Assembly (NCBI RefSeq): GCF_008830365.1
Contig: NZ_WBKI01000001.1
Coordinates: forward strand, 620,001 to 684,000
Length of the DNA stretch: 64,000 nt
Origin: Serratia proteamaculans
Lineage (GTDB): Bacteria; Pseudomonadota; Gammaproteobacteria; Enterobacterales; Enterobacteriaceae
Direction: 5' to 3'
Part shown: positions 54,033-63,339 of the stretch, piece by piece
Layout of the letters: every line of letters begins with the position of its first letter
Position numbering within the stretch: position 1 is the stretch's first letter
Translations under genes and position numbers: made by a program
Notes under the pieces: model-generated
Seen by the model: only the letters and a program-made list of their open reading frames with translations
What the model was told of the DNA's origin: nothing
Database searches by the model: none

Positions 54033-55352
54033 TTATTGGTTTAGTAATTTTATTAAGCGGAGCAGCGCCTCGGGTTGCGCTAACGCGCAATCATCCATCA
54101 CGCTGTCGCTGTCCAGATGCGGCATCAGTTGCAGGATGCTGCGCAGCTTGGCGTTGACGTCGGTTTGGCGGGCGGCCGTTTGCCTTCTGGTGACAATGTC
54201 ACTGAGTTGACGGCCATCATGCAAAGTTAAGGTCACGCGGTGGAAGCGTAACTCTGCATCCAGTTCATCCGGTGGGGCCGTCAGGTCGGCATGGCGTTCA
54301 ACCCGCGCTGCCAGGGCGGCAATCACCGGGTCCACCGGATTTTCGCCGTAGTGCATCAGTGGTACGGATCCGCTGTACAGGGCATCGGCGATGACGTATT
54401 CCAGGCTGAAGCGTGCTTCAACCCCGTTTGACGGACGACGAATATAGGGAGCGGTATCGGCACCAGGCGGAAAACTGACCTGAATGTGGCTGATTACCGC
54501 AGGAATATCGGCAGGGGGAATACCTTGTTCGATCAAGCGATCACGCAGGTTGAATGCCGCTTCGGCGGCGCTGTGGGTGCCGCCGCAGGTCGGGTAGCGT
54601 TTAAACTCCAGACCCGGTTGCAGAATGCGCCACGGCGCGCCCCAGTCGATGGTCAACAACTCTGGCCGTTGCCTTCCGTCACCGTGCGATTGCAACAGGC
54701 TGTCTATTACGCCTTCCGGCTGGCCGGTAAAGTCCGCCTGCGCCAGCAGCACCGCATTGACCGCTGCACGCGCCGCCAATCCCGCGTGCAGCGGTTTAGC
54801 GGCCGAACCAAACTGACTGCGCAACCCGGCGGCCTGGGTGGCGGCCAGCCCGAGGGCGATCTGCGTTTGTTCGGGTGTCAGCTGTAAATAGCGTGCCGCT
54901 GCCGCACTGGCGGCCACCGCCCCGAGGGTAGCGGTGCTGTGAAAACCTAACTGATAATGCTGAGTCCCGGCCGCCAACCCCAATCGCCCGGCGGCTTCCA
55001 CGCCGATCGCATAGGCGCTCAGCAGCGCATGTACATCAGGTGTATCGCCGGTCAGCGCCAGCAGCGCAGACAGCACCACCGTAGTTGGGTGGCCGCGTAG
55101 CGCGGGGTGATAATCATCAAAATCCAGTGAGTGGCTGACATAGCCAAAGTACAGCGCGCGGTTCTCTGCCCCGATGGGCGGGAATACCGATGTCACCGCC
55201 GCCAGGCCGCTGTCGGTGAGTGCGCCCTGGGCGACAGGCAATGCGCAGGCGAAATAATCCATCAGCCCGACACGGGCGGCCGACAGGGCGGAACCCTCGG
55301 GCTGGCTATTCAACACCAGACGGGCAAATTGAGCAGTAATTAGCAATGACAA
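54033..55352 (-). CDS. MmgE/PrpD family protein, 439 aa
   Basis: It shows the family's N-terminal pattern (LMDYFACALPVAQG) and conserved stretches such as SLDFDDYHPALRGHPTTVVL, EAAGRLGL and FKRYPTCGGTHSAAEAAF. The family includes 2-methylcitrate dehydratase, cis-aconitate decarboxylase and iminodisuccinate epimerase. Substrate here is open, though the monooxygenase and transporter suggest a carboxylated amino compound. The start appears to be TTG. Confidence 0.8.
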   Translation of the reverse strand: MSLLITAQFARLVLNSQPEGSALSAARVGLMDYFACALPVAQGALTDSGLAAVTSVFPPIGAENRALYFGYVSHSLDFDDYHPALRGHPTTVVLSALLALTGDTPDVHALLSAYAIGVEAAGRLGLAAGTQHYQLGFHSTATLGAVAASAAAARYLQLTPEQTQIALGLAATQAAGLRSQFGSAAKPLHAGLAARAAVNAVLLAQADFTGQPEGVIDSLLQSHGDGRQRPELLTIDWGAPWRILQPGLEFKRYPTCGGTHSAAEAAFNLRDRLIEQGIPPADIPAVISHIQVSFPPGADTAPYIRRPSNGVEARFSLEYVIADALYSGSVPLMHYGENPVDPVIAALAARVERHADLTAPPDELDAELRFHRVTLTLHDGRQLSDIVTRRQTAARQTDVNAKLRSILQLMPHLDSDSVMDDCALAQPEALLRLIKLLNQ

Positions 55353-55638
55353 GATATAAAACCTGATTTTTTATGCGGTTATGCACTGGACTGCGATTCA
55401 GATTTCATTGTGTGGTGATTTGAACGCACCCGAAAGAACGAACGGGACTTTGATATTTCAAAATGGAATATAGAAGGGACTGGGTGGCGCAGAATACCGA
55501 AGGAATAGGCTGTCGCGCCTGTCTTAGACATTTTTGTGCAAAGCAAAGCTGGAATTGAGAATAAGCCATTGGAGTGGGTCACTGTAGCGCTCAGCATCAG
55601 GGCTTGGCTGCTGACGGGCGACACAGTGACTCAAGGCA

Positions 55639-56502
55639 TCACTTGATCATCGCCATCACACGTTTGAACATGGCGCTGTCAGGATTGGCCAACTGGTTCA
55701 CCAGGGTGAAATGGTTGCTGTGTCGGTCTTCCAGCAGGGTGACATCAAGCCCTTTCTCGCGGCAGGCGGTGTAATAGGCCAGTGTCTGGTTTTTAAAGCC
55801 CTGGGTTTCTTTGGCGCCTACGTCGAGCAGGATCTGCGGTGCATTGGCCTTTTCCGGCAGCATAAACAGCGGGCTGAGTGTCAGCGCCTGTTCTGCCGTC
55901 AGGCGCATCCAGTCATTCACGTAGATATCACACAGCGGGCGAATGTCGAACAGGCCGCTCAACGCCAGTGCGCCTTTGATCACATTCACCGGCAACTGAT
56001 AAAGGTGCTGCCAGTCATCGGCGATCAGCATGCCGCTCAGGTGGCCACCGGCCGAGCTGCCACTGACAAAAATACGCTCGGGATCGATGCCATATTGGGC
56101 GGCATGGTGGTAAAGCCAGGCTATCGCGCTGCGCACCTCGCGGACGATTTCCGCCAACGTAGCTTCCGGTTGCAGAGTATATTCCAGCGTCGCCACCGCT
56201 ACGCCGTGACGGGTGAAACTGGCGGCCATCGAACAGGCTTCTTCTTTGCGCTGGGAATGCCAATAACCGCCATGAATAAAGACCAACAGAGGCGAAGGCT
56301 GGTTGGCGGCCGGGAACAGATCCAGACGCTCGGCAACGCCCATACCGTAGTGAATGTCATAGATCCCCGGCGTTTGTGCTTTGGCTTGGGAGGCCAGCGT
56401 CGCATATTGCGCCATGCAAGCATCAAAATTTTCTACCGAAGCGCGGGCGTTGTATTGCTCGGCACGCACGGACAGGTCATCAAACAGCAGATCGATTTTC
56501 AT
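55639..56502 (-). CDS. Alpha/beta hydrolase, kynurenine formamidase-like esterase, 287 aa
   Basis: The oxyanion motif is FIHGGYWHSQRK, the nucleophile elbow GSSAGGHLSG, and the late His is in EDRHSNHFTLV. The family hydrolyses small esters or formamides. It is separated by about 286 bp from the MmgE/PrpD gene, so it may start its own transcript, yet it is in line with the cluster. Confidence 0.8.
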   Translation of the reverse strand: MKIDLLFDDLSVRAEQYNARASVENFDACMAQYATLASQAKAQTPGIYDIHYGMGVAERLDLFPAANQPSPLLVFIHGGYWHSQRKEEACSMAASFTRHGVAVATLEYTLQPEATLAEIVREVRSAIAWLYHHAAQYGIDPERIFVSGSSAGGHLSGMLIADDWQHLYQLPVNVIKGALALSGLFDIRPLCDIYVNDWMRLTAEQALTLSPLFMLPEKANAPQILLDVGAKETQGFKNQTLAYYTACREKGLDVTLLEDRHSNHFTLVNQLANPDSAMFKRVMAMIK

Positions 56503-56674
56503 CTTGTCTCCTTGTGTAATTCCTCATCATCTGCCTGAAGCGGATTTGAAGTTTGATCCTTAATGCTGACCGATGACATGGCGTCATATGCATTAATAAA
56601 CTGCATAGGCTGCGCCTTCCGCCATATCATGGGCTGACATAGGCTACTGACAGGTTCTTTCAGGAGTCAGTACT

Positions 56675-58111
56675 ATGAAGCTAATTACTCAATCTGCGGT
56701 GGGCAACCCCCATTCCGGCGGCATTCTCACCGGCCTTTCCCTGACCATGCTGGTTTCATCTCTGGGCGCCAGCATTGCCAACATCGGTTTGCCTACGTTG
56801 GCACAGGCGTTCAACACGTCGTTTCAGGCGGTGCAGTGGGTGGTGATCGTCTACCTGCTGGCCATTACCACTTCCATTATAGCCATAGGGCGTCTGGGGG
56901 ACCGGATCGGTCGCCGTCGCTTGTTGCTGATGGGCATTGTCTTGTTTACCCTTGCCTCCGGACTGTGTGCCGCCGCACCGGATATCTGGCTGCTGTTGGC
57001 GGCACGCGTTGCCCAGGGAATGGGGGCCGCAGTGATGATGGCGATGACCATGGCACTGGTGGGTGAGACACTGGGGAAAGAAAACACCGGCCGTGCCATG
57101 GGATTGCTTGGCAGCATGTCGGCCATCGGTACCGCGCTTGGGCCTACGCTCGGCGGCGCGTTGATTTTTGGCTTCGGCTGGCGGGCGATGTTTCTGGTGA
57201 GCCTTCCTATGGGCGGGTTGGCATTTATGCTGGTTTATCGTTATCTGCCGGTGGGTTCGCCGCAGTCGCAAAAAGATAACGGCAATTTTGATCTACCCGG
57301 GACTTTGCTGCTCGGTCTGACGCTGGCCTGCTACGCGCTGTCGATGACGCTGGGGCATGGTAACTTCGGCGTCATCAATTTGCTGTTGTTGCTTTGTGCG
57401 GCGCTGGGGATCGGACTGTTTGTACGGCTGGAAAACACCACGGCCTCTCCTTTAATACAGTTGGCGCTGTTCCGTCAGGCTGGGCTGAGTGTTGGGTTGG
57501 TGATGAGCGCACTGGTCATGACGGTGATGATGACATCGCTGGTGGTTGGGCCGTTTTATCTGACGCATGGCCTGGGGTTGGCAGTGGGACAGGCCGGACT
57601 GGCGATGTCAGCCGGGCCGTTGGTGGCGGCTTTGCTCGGCGTGCCGGCCGGTCGGCTGGTGGATCGTCTTGGTGCACAAAAAATCACCGCCGTGGGCCTG
57701 GCGATCATGACCCTGGGGGCCGGCGTAATGTCGATGATGACGCTCAACCAGGGGGGCTTTGGCTACGTGGCCCCCCTTTGCCTGATTACCCTGGGCTACA
57801 CGCTATTTCAGGTCGCCAATAATACCGCGCTGATGAAGCATGCGGCCCCTGAGCAGCGGGGGGTGATCTCCGGCATGGTTAACCTCTCACGTAATCTTGG
57901 CCTGATCACCGGGGCTTCTGCCATGGGCGCTTTGTTTATGCTGGCGGCGAACACCGGTGATATCACGTTGGCGACGGCGGAGGCGGTATCAAACGGCATG
58001 CGTGTGACTTACCTGGCGGCAGGTGTGTTGGCGGCAATAGCACTGGTGATGACCCTCCGGAACCATGCCGCCATTAAACCGGACGGGGATCACAGCAGGT
58101 CACCCCGGTAG
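56675..58111 (+). CDS. DHA2-family MFS efflux pump, 478 aa
   Basis: Fourteen membrane segments are expected for this family, and the sequence has a compatible pattern. The MFS motif A loop is [17 protein letters not shown]. The C-terminal half contains GRLVDRLGAQKITAVG. The likely role is proton-driven drug or metabolite export. An inverted repeat ATGAC/GTCAT with TATGCA/TGCATA (56573-56607) upstream may be an operator. Confidence 0.83.
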   Translation: MKLITQSAVGNPHSGGILTGLSLTMLVSSLGASIANIGLPTLAQAFNTSFQAVQWVVIVYLLAITTSIIAIGRLGDRIGRRRLLLMGIVLFTLASGLCAAAPDIWLLLAARVAQGMGAAVMMAMTMALVGETLGKENTGRAMGLLGSMSAIGTALGPTLGGALIFGFGWRAMFLVSLPMGGLAFMLVYRYLPVGSPQSQKDNGNFDLPGTLLLGLTLACYALSMTLGHGNFGVINLLLLLCAALGIGLFVRLENTTASPLIQLALFRQAGLSVGLVMSALVMTVMMTSLVVGPFYLTHGLGLAVGQAGLAMSAGPLVAALLGVPAGRLVDRLGAQKITAVGLAIMTLGAGVMSMMTLNQGGFGYVAPLCLITLGYTLFQVANNTALMKHAAPEQRGVISGMVNLSRNLGLITGASAMGALFMLAANTGDITLATAEAVSNGMRVTYLAAGVLAAIALVMTLRNHAAIKPDGDHSRSPR

Positions 58112-58491
58112 GCGATATGAATCTTGTTGCCGTCCGGATCGCGCAGGTAAGCGCCAAAATAACCTTGGCCATAATGAGGGCGCTCACCGGCTTCACCTTC
58201 AGAAATGCCGCCTGCCGCGATACCGGCGACATAGGCTTCACGCACCTGTTGTTCACTGTGGGCGATGAAGGCCACCATGCTGCCGTTACCGGCGCTGGCC
58301 GGTTGTCGATTATAGGGCTGGTAAGCGTAAAAACGCGGCAATGCCTGATCGGGTATCACCCAACAACGTGCGGCGGGGCCCCCATCCGGGGTGACCGGGC
58401 GTTGTATTAACCCCAACGGCAGCAAAATGGCATCGTAAAAAGTGGCGGCTTGCTCCAGATCGCTGACGCCTACGGTGATATGACTAAACAT
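58090..58491 (-). CDS. Glyoxalase/bleomycin-resistance (VOC) family protein, 133 aa
   Basis: Starts MFSHITVGVSDLEQAATFYD, the typical first VOC module. The C-terminal module ends GYFGAYLRDPDGNKIHIAYR. Metal ligands are visible (His4-like and Glu/His in these modules). Substrate unknown. Its end overlaps the convergent efflux gene by 22 bp. Confidence 0.85.
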   Translation of the reverse strand: MFSHITVGVSDLEQAATFYDAILLPLGLIQRPVTPDGGPAARCWVIPDQALPRFYAYQPYNRQPASAGNGSMVAFIAHSEQQVREAYVAGIAAGGISEGEAGERPHYGQGYFGAYLRDPDGNKIHIAYRGDLL

Positions 58492-58572
58492 GCTTTCCCT
58501 TAATATGTCTGGTTTACCGGTTCATTCATCTTATGCCAATGGACCTAAAATGGTCGTGGCAATCCTAAACTC

Positions 58573-59820
58573 TCAGCCCAAATACTCGATGATCGACAAA
58601 CCGCCGTTGTAATCCGTGCTGTAGATAATACCCTGGGCGTCGACAAACACGTCGCAGGATTGGATCACCTGCGGGCGGTCCGGGCGTTTATCCATCATCG
58701 TTTCTGGAGCGGCGGGCACCAAAGCCCCGGTTTCTTTCGGTTGATAAGGGTTGCTGATGTCATAGGCGCGCACACCGGCATTTTGGTAGGTGGCAAAAAT
58801 CAGCGTTGAGCTGATAAAACTGCCGGGGCGGTTCTCATGCAGGTTATGTGGCCCGAAATGCGCTCCTTTGCTGATGTAATCACGTTCCTCCGGTTGCGGG
58901 AAGGTGGCAATGCTCACCGGGTTGGACGGTTGGCGGATATCAAACAGCCAAATCAGTTTTTCGCCGTCCTGCTGGTTATCGAGCACCGCCTCATCCAGCA
59001 CCACCAGCAGATCCCGATCCGGCAGCGGTAGTGCGGTGTGGGTGCCGCCGCCAAACGGCGGGCTCCAGTTGCGATGGGCAATTAGCTGCGGTTGGCTGCG
59101 ATCTTTGATATCCAGCAGGGTCAGGCCGCCGTCACGCCAACTGGCATAGGCGGTGTCGCCGCTGATAATCGCATGGTGCAGGGCGTAGCGTTTGCCTTCC
59201 GGCCAGTTGGGTGTTTCTCCACCGGCGCTGTGCATACCCGGCAGCCACCAGCGGCCGGCGATCTGCGGATTGCGTGGATCGGCCAAATCGACGGTCAGAA
59301 AAATGTAGTCGCTGTAGCCGTCAATCAGGGCGGAAACATAGGCCCAGCGTCCACCGACATACCAGATGCGGTGGACGCCGATCCCCTCCAGCGCCAGAAA
59401 ACCGATCTCCTTTGGCTGGTCCGGGGTAGAAATATCGAAAATTCGCACCCCGGCACTCCAGCCGCGGGCGTCATTGCCTGACACCGTCTGGCTGATGGCG
59501 CGGGTGTAGTAGACCTTCTCATCGGCGAAACGGGCATCGGCAAACAAATCGCGAGCGTTGATCACCAGCAGCAAATCATCGTGCGCCTGTAAATGTACGT
59601 TCCATGTACCCGGCGGCGCGGGGACAAAACCGGCCGCACGCGGATTTTTCACGTCACGCACATCGACGATAGAAAATCCCTGCGAAACCATATGCCCGAT
59701 ATAGGCATAACCCCGGTGAACCATAACCTGCACGCCGTCAGGCTTACCGCCCTGATCGCTGTGGCCGATCAGCCGCATATTGCGGCTGTACTCGGGTTGG
59801 GGAAGCGCTCGCGATGCCAT
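58573..59820 (-). CDS. LVIVD-repeat beta-propeller protein, 415 aa
   Basis: Repeated blades of the form HRGYAYIGHMVSQGFSIVDV ... D-KNPR, LLVINARD, GVRIFDIS-PDQPKEIGFL, GLTLLDIKDRSQPQLIAH and LFDIRQPSNPVSI identify the LVIVD family. No signal peptide is seen. The protein lies 9 nt after the sugar-type binding protein gene, so they are co-transcribed. Function of the pair is unknown; ligand capture with a propeller partner is speculation. Confidence 0.8.
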   Translation of the reverse strand: MASRALPQPEYSRNMRLIGHSDQGGKPDGVQVMVHRGYAYIGHMVSQGFSIVDVRDVKNPRAAGFVPAPPGTWNVHLQAHDDLLLVINARDLFADARFADEKVYYTRAISQTVSGNDARGWSAGVRIFDISTPDQPKEIGFLALEGIGVHRIWYVGGRWAYVSALIDGYSDYIFLTVDLADPRNPQIAGRWWLPGMHSAGGETPNWPEGKRYALHHAIISGDTAYASWRDGGLTLLDIKDRSQPQLIAHRNWSPPFGGGTHTALPLPDRDLLVVLDEAVLDNQQDGEKLIWLFDIRQPSNPVSIATFPQPEERDYISKGAHFGPHNLHENRPGSFISSTLIFATYQNAGVRAYDISNPYQPKETGALVPAAPETMMDKRPDRPQVIQSCDVFVDAQGIIYSTDYNGGLSIIEYLG

Positions 59821-59829
59821 ATCCGTTCC

Positions 59830-60903
59830 TTACTTCTTAGCCTGTTGCGCTTCAAGCGTGGCGAACCACGGCGCGATAAAATCGTCCGATTTTCCCCAGC
59901 CAGGAATGACTTTGGCCAGTGACGCGACGTTGGTGGCATCCGGGTGACTGAGCAACAGATCCTGCGGGATGGCAGCGGCTTTAAATTCATAGGTCGCCGG
60001 GGTTTTCTCTCCGGCAATCTTATTGGCCACCAGCCGCAGGTTAACGGCACCAATCAGCTTGGGATCAACCGCCACGCTAAGCTTCCAGGCGCTGCCCTTG
60101 GCACGCATCAGCGCCAGATCCTGGTTTGAAATATCAATACTGTAGAGTTTGATTTCGGTGCGGCCATTCTCCTGAAGGGCCTTGTAGGCGCCCTGGCTAA
60201 ACGCATCCCAGGTTCCCCAGATGGCGTCGATTTTGCCCTTTGGATACTTGGCCAGGATCGCGCCGATCTTGTTGGCGGTGTCACCCTGAACGTCGGAGGA
60301 TACCGCGCCGATGGACTCAAGCTCCTTGATGCCCGGCTGATCCTTCAGCAACTTTTGATACTGCGCCTGACGTCGCTCCATCGGTGGGAAACCCGCTACC
60401 CACAGCTTGACGATATTGGCTTTGCCGTCGAAGTCTTTCACCAGTTGGCCGAATGAAAGATCGGTCAACGAAGCATCATCCTGCTGGCTGATGGTTACCC
60501 CCGGGATCTCGCCCTGTACGGCGGTATCGAAGGCAGCCACTGCAATACCGCTGTCGGCAATGCGTTTCAACAGGGCGGTGGAATAGGGATCGCGTCCCTG
60601 AGACAGGATAATGCCGTCGTACTTCTGGCTGATGGCCTGGTTGACGAAGTCCTGGAACTTGGCATCGTCACCGTTGGTCAGGAAGGTATTGACCTGAAAG
60701 CCCAGTTTGCGGCCTTCCTGCACCGCGCCGCTGACAAACTGCGTGGTATTGTCGTCAGACCCCAGATTGCGGATCACCGCGATACGGATTGGCCCCTGGT
60801 GATCGGCAATCGCCGCCGGGATCGGCGCGGTAGCGGGGGCGGAGAACGCGGGAAATACGGCGAACAGGCTTAACGCCAGTAATGAGGTGTTGAACAGTTT
60901 CAT
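59830..60903 (-). CDS. Periplasmic sugar-type ABC binding protein, 357 aa
   Basis: The signal peptide MKLFNTSLLALSLFAVFPAF is cleaved near FSA-PA. The mature part is a RbsB/LacI-like two-domain fold: IRIAVIRNLGSDDNTTQFVS, ISQKYDGIILSQGRDP, GIAVAAFDTAVQG and DAIWGTWDAFSQGAYKAL. No permease or ATPase gene lies in the same unit, so it is an orphan receptor beside the LVIVD protein. Confidence 0.83.
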   Translation of the reverse strand: MKLFNTSLLALSLFAVFPAFSAPATAPIPAAIADHQGPIRIAVIRNLGSDDNTTQFVSGAVQEGRKLGFQVNTFLTNGDDAKFQDFVNQAISQKYDGIILSQGRDPYSTALLKRIADSGIAVAAFDTAVQGEIPGVTISQQDDASLTDLSFGQLVKDFDGKANIVKLWVAGFPPMERRQAQYQKLLKDQPGIKELESIGAVSSDVQGDTANKIGAILAKYPKGKIDAIWGTWDAFSQGAYKALQENGRTEIKLYSIDISNQDLALMRAKGSAWKLSVAVDPKLIGAVNLRLVANKIAGEKTPATYEFKAAAIPQDLLLSHPDATNVASLAKVIPGWGKSDDFIAPWFATLEAQQAKK

Positions 60904-61125
60904 TAAATTTTACCCTGCATGGTTAAGCATCATTAAAAACGGGAGGACAATTCATCGTCACCATTGGGATGGTTGTTTATTCAAAGAATGAATTGAAGCC
61001 GTCAGTTTCCACGCGGGCGGAACGGATGACAATGAACGAAAAATCATAAGCTAATGCTAAAGAGTATTAGGCAACGCTAAACTCGCCTTTATGATGGCAA
61101 GATCAGACAAAATAAGGACTTGAAC

Positions 61126-62214
61126 ATGAGTGATAGCCACATTCGCGTGGTCGCCGGCTCCGCCAACTATTTTTCTTACCCTGGGGCCATTGACCAACTG
61201 GCGCAATTTTATTCCCCGCAACAGTTGAACAATGCGCTGTGGGTGTATGGCGAACGTGCGCTGGCCGCGGCCAAGCCCTGGCTACCGGCGGTGTTTGATG
61301 CTGCCGATGCCCGCCGGGTGTTGTTCGACAGCCACTGTAGCGAAACCACGGTGCAGGATATCGTGCAACAGGCCGGGGCAGATCGTCAGGTGGTGATTGG
61401 CGTTGGCGGCGGTGCGGTACTGGACACCGCCAAAGTGGTAGCCCGTCGGTTGGGCTTACCCGTGGTGGCTATCCCGACCATTGCCGCCACCTGCGCCGCC
61501 TGGACGCCGCTTTCGGTCTGGTACAACGACCAGGGGCAGGCGCTGCGCTACGAGATTTTCAACGATGCCAATCATCTGGTATTGGTCGAGCCGGAAATTA
61601 TTCTGCGCGCGCCAAAAGAGTATTTGCTGGCCGGTATCGGCGATACTTTGGCGAAATGGTACGAAGCGGTGGTGCTCAGCCCGCAACCGGAACGTTTACC
61701 GTTAACCGTGCAGTTAGGTATCAATACCGCGTTGACCCTGCGTGACGTACTGCTGACCGAAAGTGAGGCGGCGCTAAAGGCGCAGGCGGAAGGGCAATTG
61801 AGCCAGGCTTTCCTCAATGTGCTGGAAGCCATTATTGCCGGCGGTGGCCTGGTGGGCGGACTGGGCGATCGTTATACCCGTATTGCCGCAGCGCATTCGG
61901 TGCACAACGGCCTGACCGCGCTGCCGCAGACCGATGCCTTCCTGCATGGCACCAAAGTCGCCTATGGCATTCTGGTGCAAAGCGCGTTGTTGGGGCAGCA
62001 GGACACCGTGGCTCAGTTGATTGCGCTGTATCACCGCCTGGATCTGCCTGTCAGTCTGGCGGCGTTGCAGGTGGACATTCACGATGAGGCGCAAATCAAA
62101 CGGTTGATTGAGCGCACCCTGCAAGCGGGGGAATCCATTCATTTGCTGCCGCTGGCGCTTAACCCAGCGACATTGCGTTCCGCGCTGAGCTATGTGGAGT
62201 CACAGACGGCGTAA
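61126..62214 (+). CDS. hcxA: Hydroxycarboxylate dehydrogenase A (HcxA/YbdH), 362 aa
   Basis: Very similar to E. coli YbdH: NAD-binding VIGVGGGAVLDTAKVVARRL, PTIAATCAAWTPLSVWYND, LLAGIGDTLAKWYEAVVLSP and AAHSVHNGLTALPQTDAFLHG (metal His). An iron/zinc-containing alcohol dehydrogenase fold that reduces 2-oxoacids such as 2-oxobutanoate. ATG 61126 has AAGGA 8 nt upstream. Confidence 0.9.
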   Translation: MSDSHIRVVAGSANYFSYPGAIDQLAQFYSPQQLNNALWVYGERALAAAKPWLPAVFDAADARRVLFDSHCSETTVQDIVQQAGADRQVVIGVGGGAVLDTAKVVARRLGLPVVAIPTIAATCAAWTPLSVWYNDQGQALRYEIFNDANHLVLVEPEIILRAPKEYLLAGIGDTLAKWYEAVVLSPQPERLPLTVQLGINTALTLRDVLLTESEAALKAQAEGQLSQAFLNVLEAIIAGGGLVGGLGDRYTRIAAAHSVHNGLTALPQTDAFLHGTKVAYGILVQSALLGQQDTVAQLIALYHRLDLPVSLAALQVDIHDEAQIKRLIERTLQAGESIHLLPLALNPATLRSALSYVESQTA

Positions 62215-62220
62215 TCAGTG

Positions 62221-63243
62221 TCAGGTGGACGGGCGGTGATTGCGTAGCCAGGCCACCGTATCCTGCAGCGTTTGTTCCAAAGGTCGGAATGTCAGCCCCA
62301 GGTCTCGTTCACTTTTGGCGTGATTGAAATGAGAACGGTTGGCCTCTTTCACCATCAGACGCACGGTTGCCAGGCTGAGCAATACCGGTTTGCCGCTGAG
62401 GCGGGCGTAGGCCTCCTGCAGTGCTGCCAACAGGTAGAGTAACGGCAGTGGTAGTGTGCGAGTTGGCGTTTTGACTCCGGCAATAGTCCCCAACAGCGGC
62501 ACCAACTGGTGCATGGTCATGTGTTGTCCGGCGGCCAGATAACGCTCACCGCGTTTGCCTCGTTCTGCCGCCAGTATCATGGCCTGTGCCACATCTCGTG
62601 CATCAACCACTGAAAAACTGCCCGCCACCAATCCCGGTAATTTACCGCGCATGACGTCATTGGCCAACTGGCCGGAAGAGGTGGGGCCAAGATCGCCCGG
62701 CCCCCACATCCAGCCCGGCAAAACCAGGCTAGCGTGCATTTCCGGATGCTTATCCAGGAAGGCAAAAACCCTTTCATCTGCCAGTATTTTACTGCGGTAG
62801 TAATCATCGGCCTCTTCGGGACGTCGCAAACAGGTTTCGTCGATCGGCATGCCCGCTTCACCGTTGAGCACCGCGATGGATGAGGTATGCACAAAACGAC
62901 GTACACCTGCGCGGTAAGCCTGCTCCAGCAGACGCTCGGTTCCCTCGACGTTGATAGCTTTAAGCTTCGCCCAATGGCTGCCACCTTTGTAATTATCACG
63001 GAAGTAGGCGGCGGTATGGAACAGCACGTCACAGTCGTGCAGGTGTTCAGCAAAGGTGGCCACGTCAGTCATATCGCCTTCGATCAATTCGATGCTGTCG
63101 GTTGCCCCGAACTGCTGACGACCTTTTTCCATCGAACGCACCAGGGCTTTGACCCTGGCCCCCTGAGAAACCAACTCACGCACCAGGTTGTTGCCGAGCA
63201 ATCCGGTCGCGCCGGTGACAAACGCCGTTTGTATTTTCATCAT
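62221..63243 (-). CDS. NAD(P)-dependent epimerase/reductase (extended SDR), 340 aa
   Basis: The nucleotide-binding motif is VTGATGLLGNNLVREL. The catalytic YxxxK is YYRSKILADERV, with HTSSIAVLNG ahead. It resembles dihydroflavonol-4-reductase-like SDRs. It is divergent from a TetR gene, which probably controls it. Substrate unknown; an aldehyde or ketone reductase is likely. Confidence 0.85.
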   Translation of the reverse strand: MMKIQTAFVTGATGLLGNNLVRELVSQGARVKALVRSMEKGRQQFGATDSIELIEGDMTDVATFAEHLHDCDVLFHTAAYFRDNYKGGSHWAKLKAINVEGTERLLEQAYRAGVRRFVHTSSIAVLNGEAGMPIDETCLRRPEEADDYYRSKILADERVFAFLDKHPEMHASLVLPGWMWGPGDLGPTSSGQLANDVMRGKLPGLVAGSFSVVDARDVAQAMILAAERGKRGERYLAAGQHMTMHQLVPLLGTIAGVKTPTRTLPLPLLYLLAALQEAYARLSGKPVLLSLATVRLMVKEANRSHFNHAKSERDLGLTFRPLEQTLQDTVAWLRNHRPST

Positions 63244-63271
63244 GATTAAAATCTTAAGTGAATTTCAAAGT

Positions 63272-63326
63272 TCAAGTGATATATAAATCTATGGCTAGAG
63301 GTTTAAAATATCAAGTGATATCTTGA
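63272..63326. promoter_or_regulatory. Operator region between SDR and TetR genes
   Basis: TCAAGTGATAT occurs at 63272-63282 and again at 63311-63321. The second copy extends into the inverted repeat TCAAG (63311-63315) and CTTGA (63322-63326). Position suits TetR autorepression and control of the SDR gene. Confidence 0.55.
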
Positions 63327-63339
63327 ATACCTAAGGGCA

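Noticed and set aside
55379-55624. 81-aa - strand frame between the MmgE/PrpD and esterase genes
   Set aside because: Composition is not protein-like and no ribosome-binding site is seen. More likely leader or promoter DNA.
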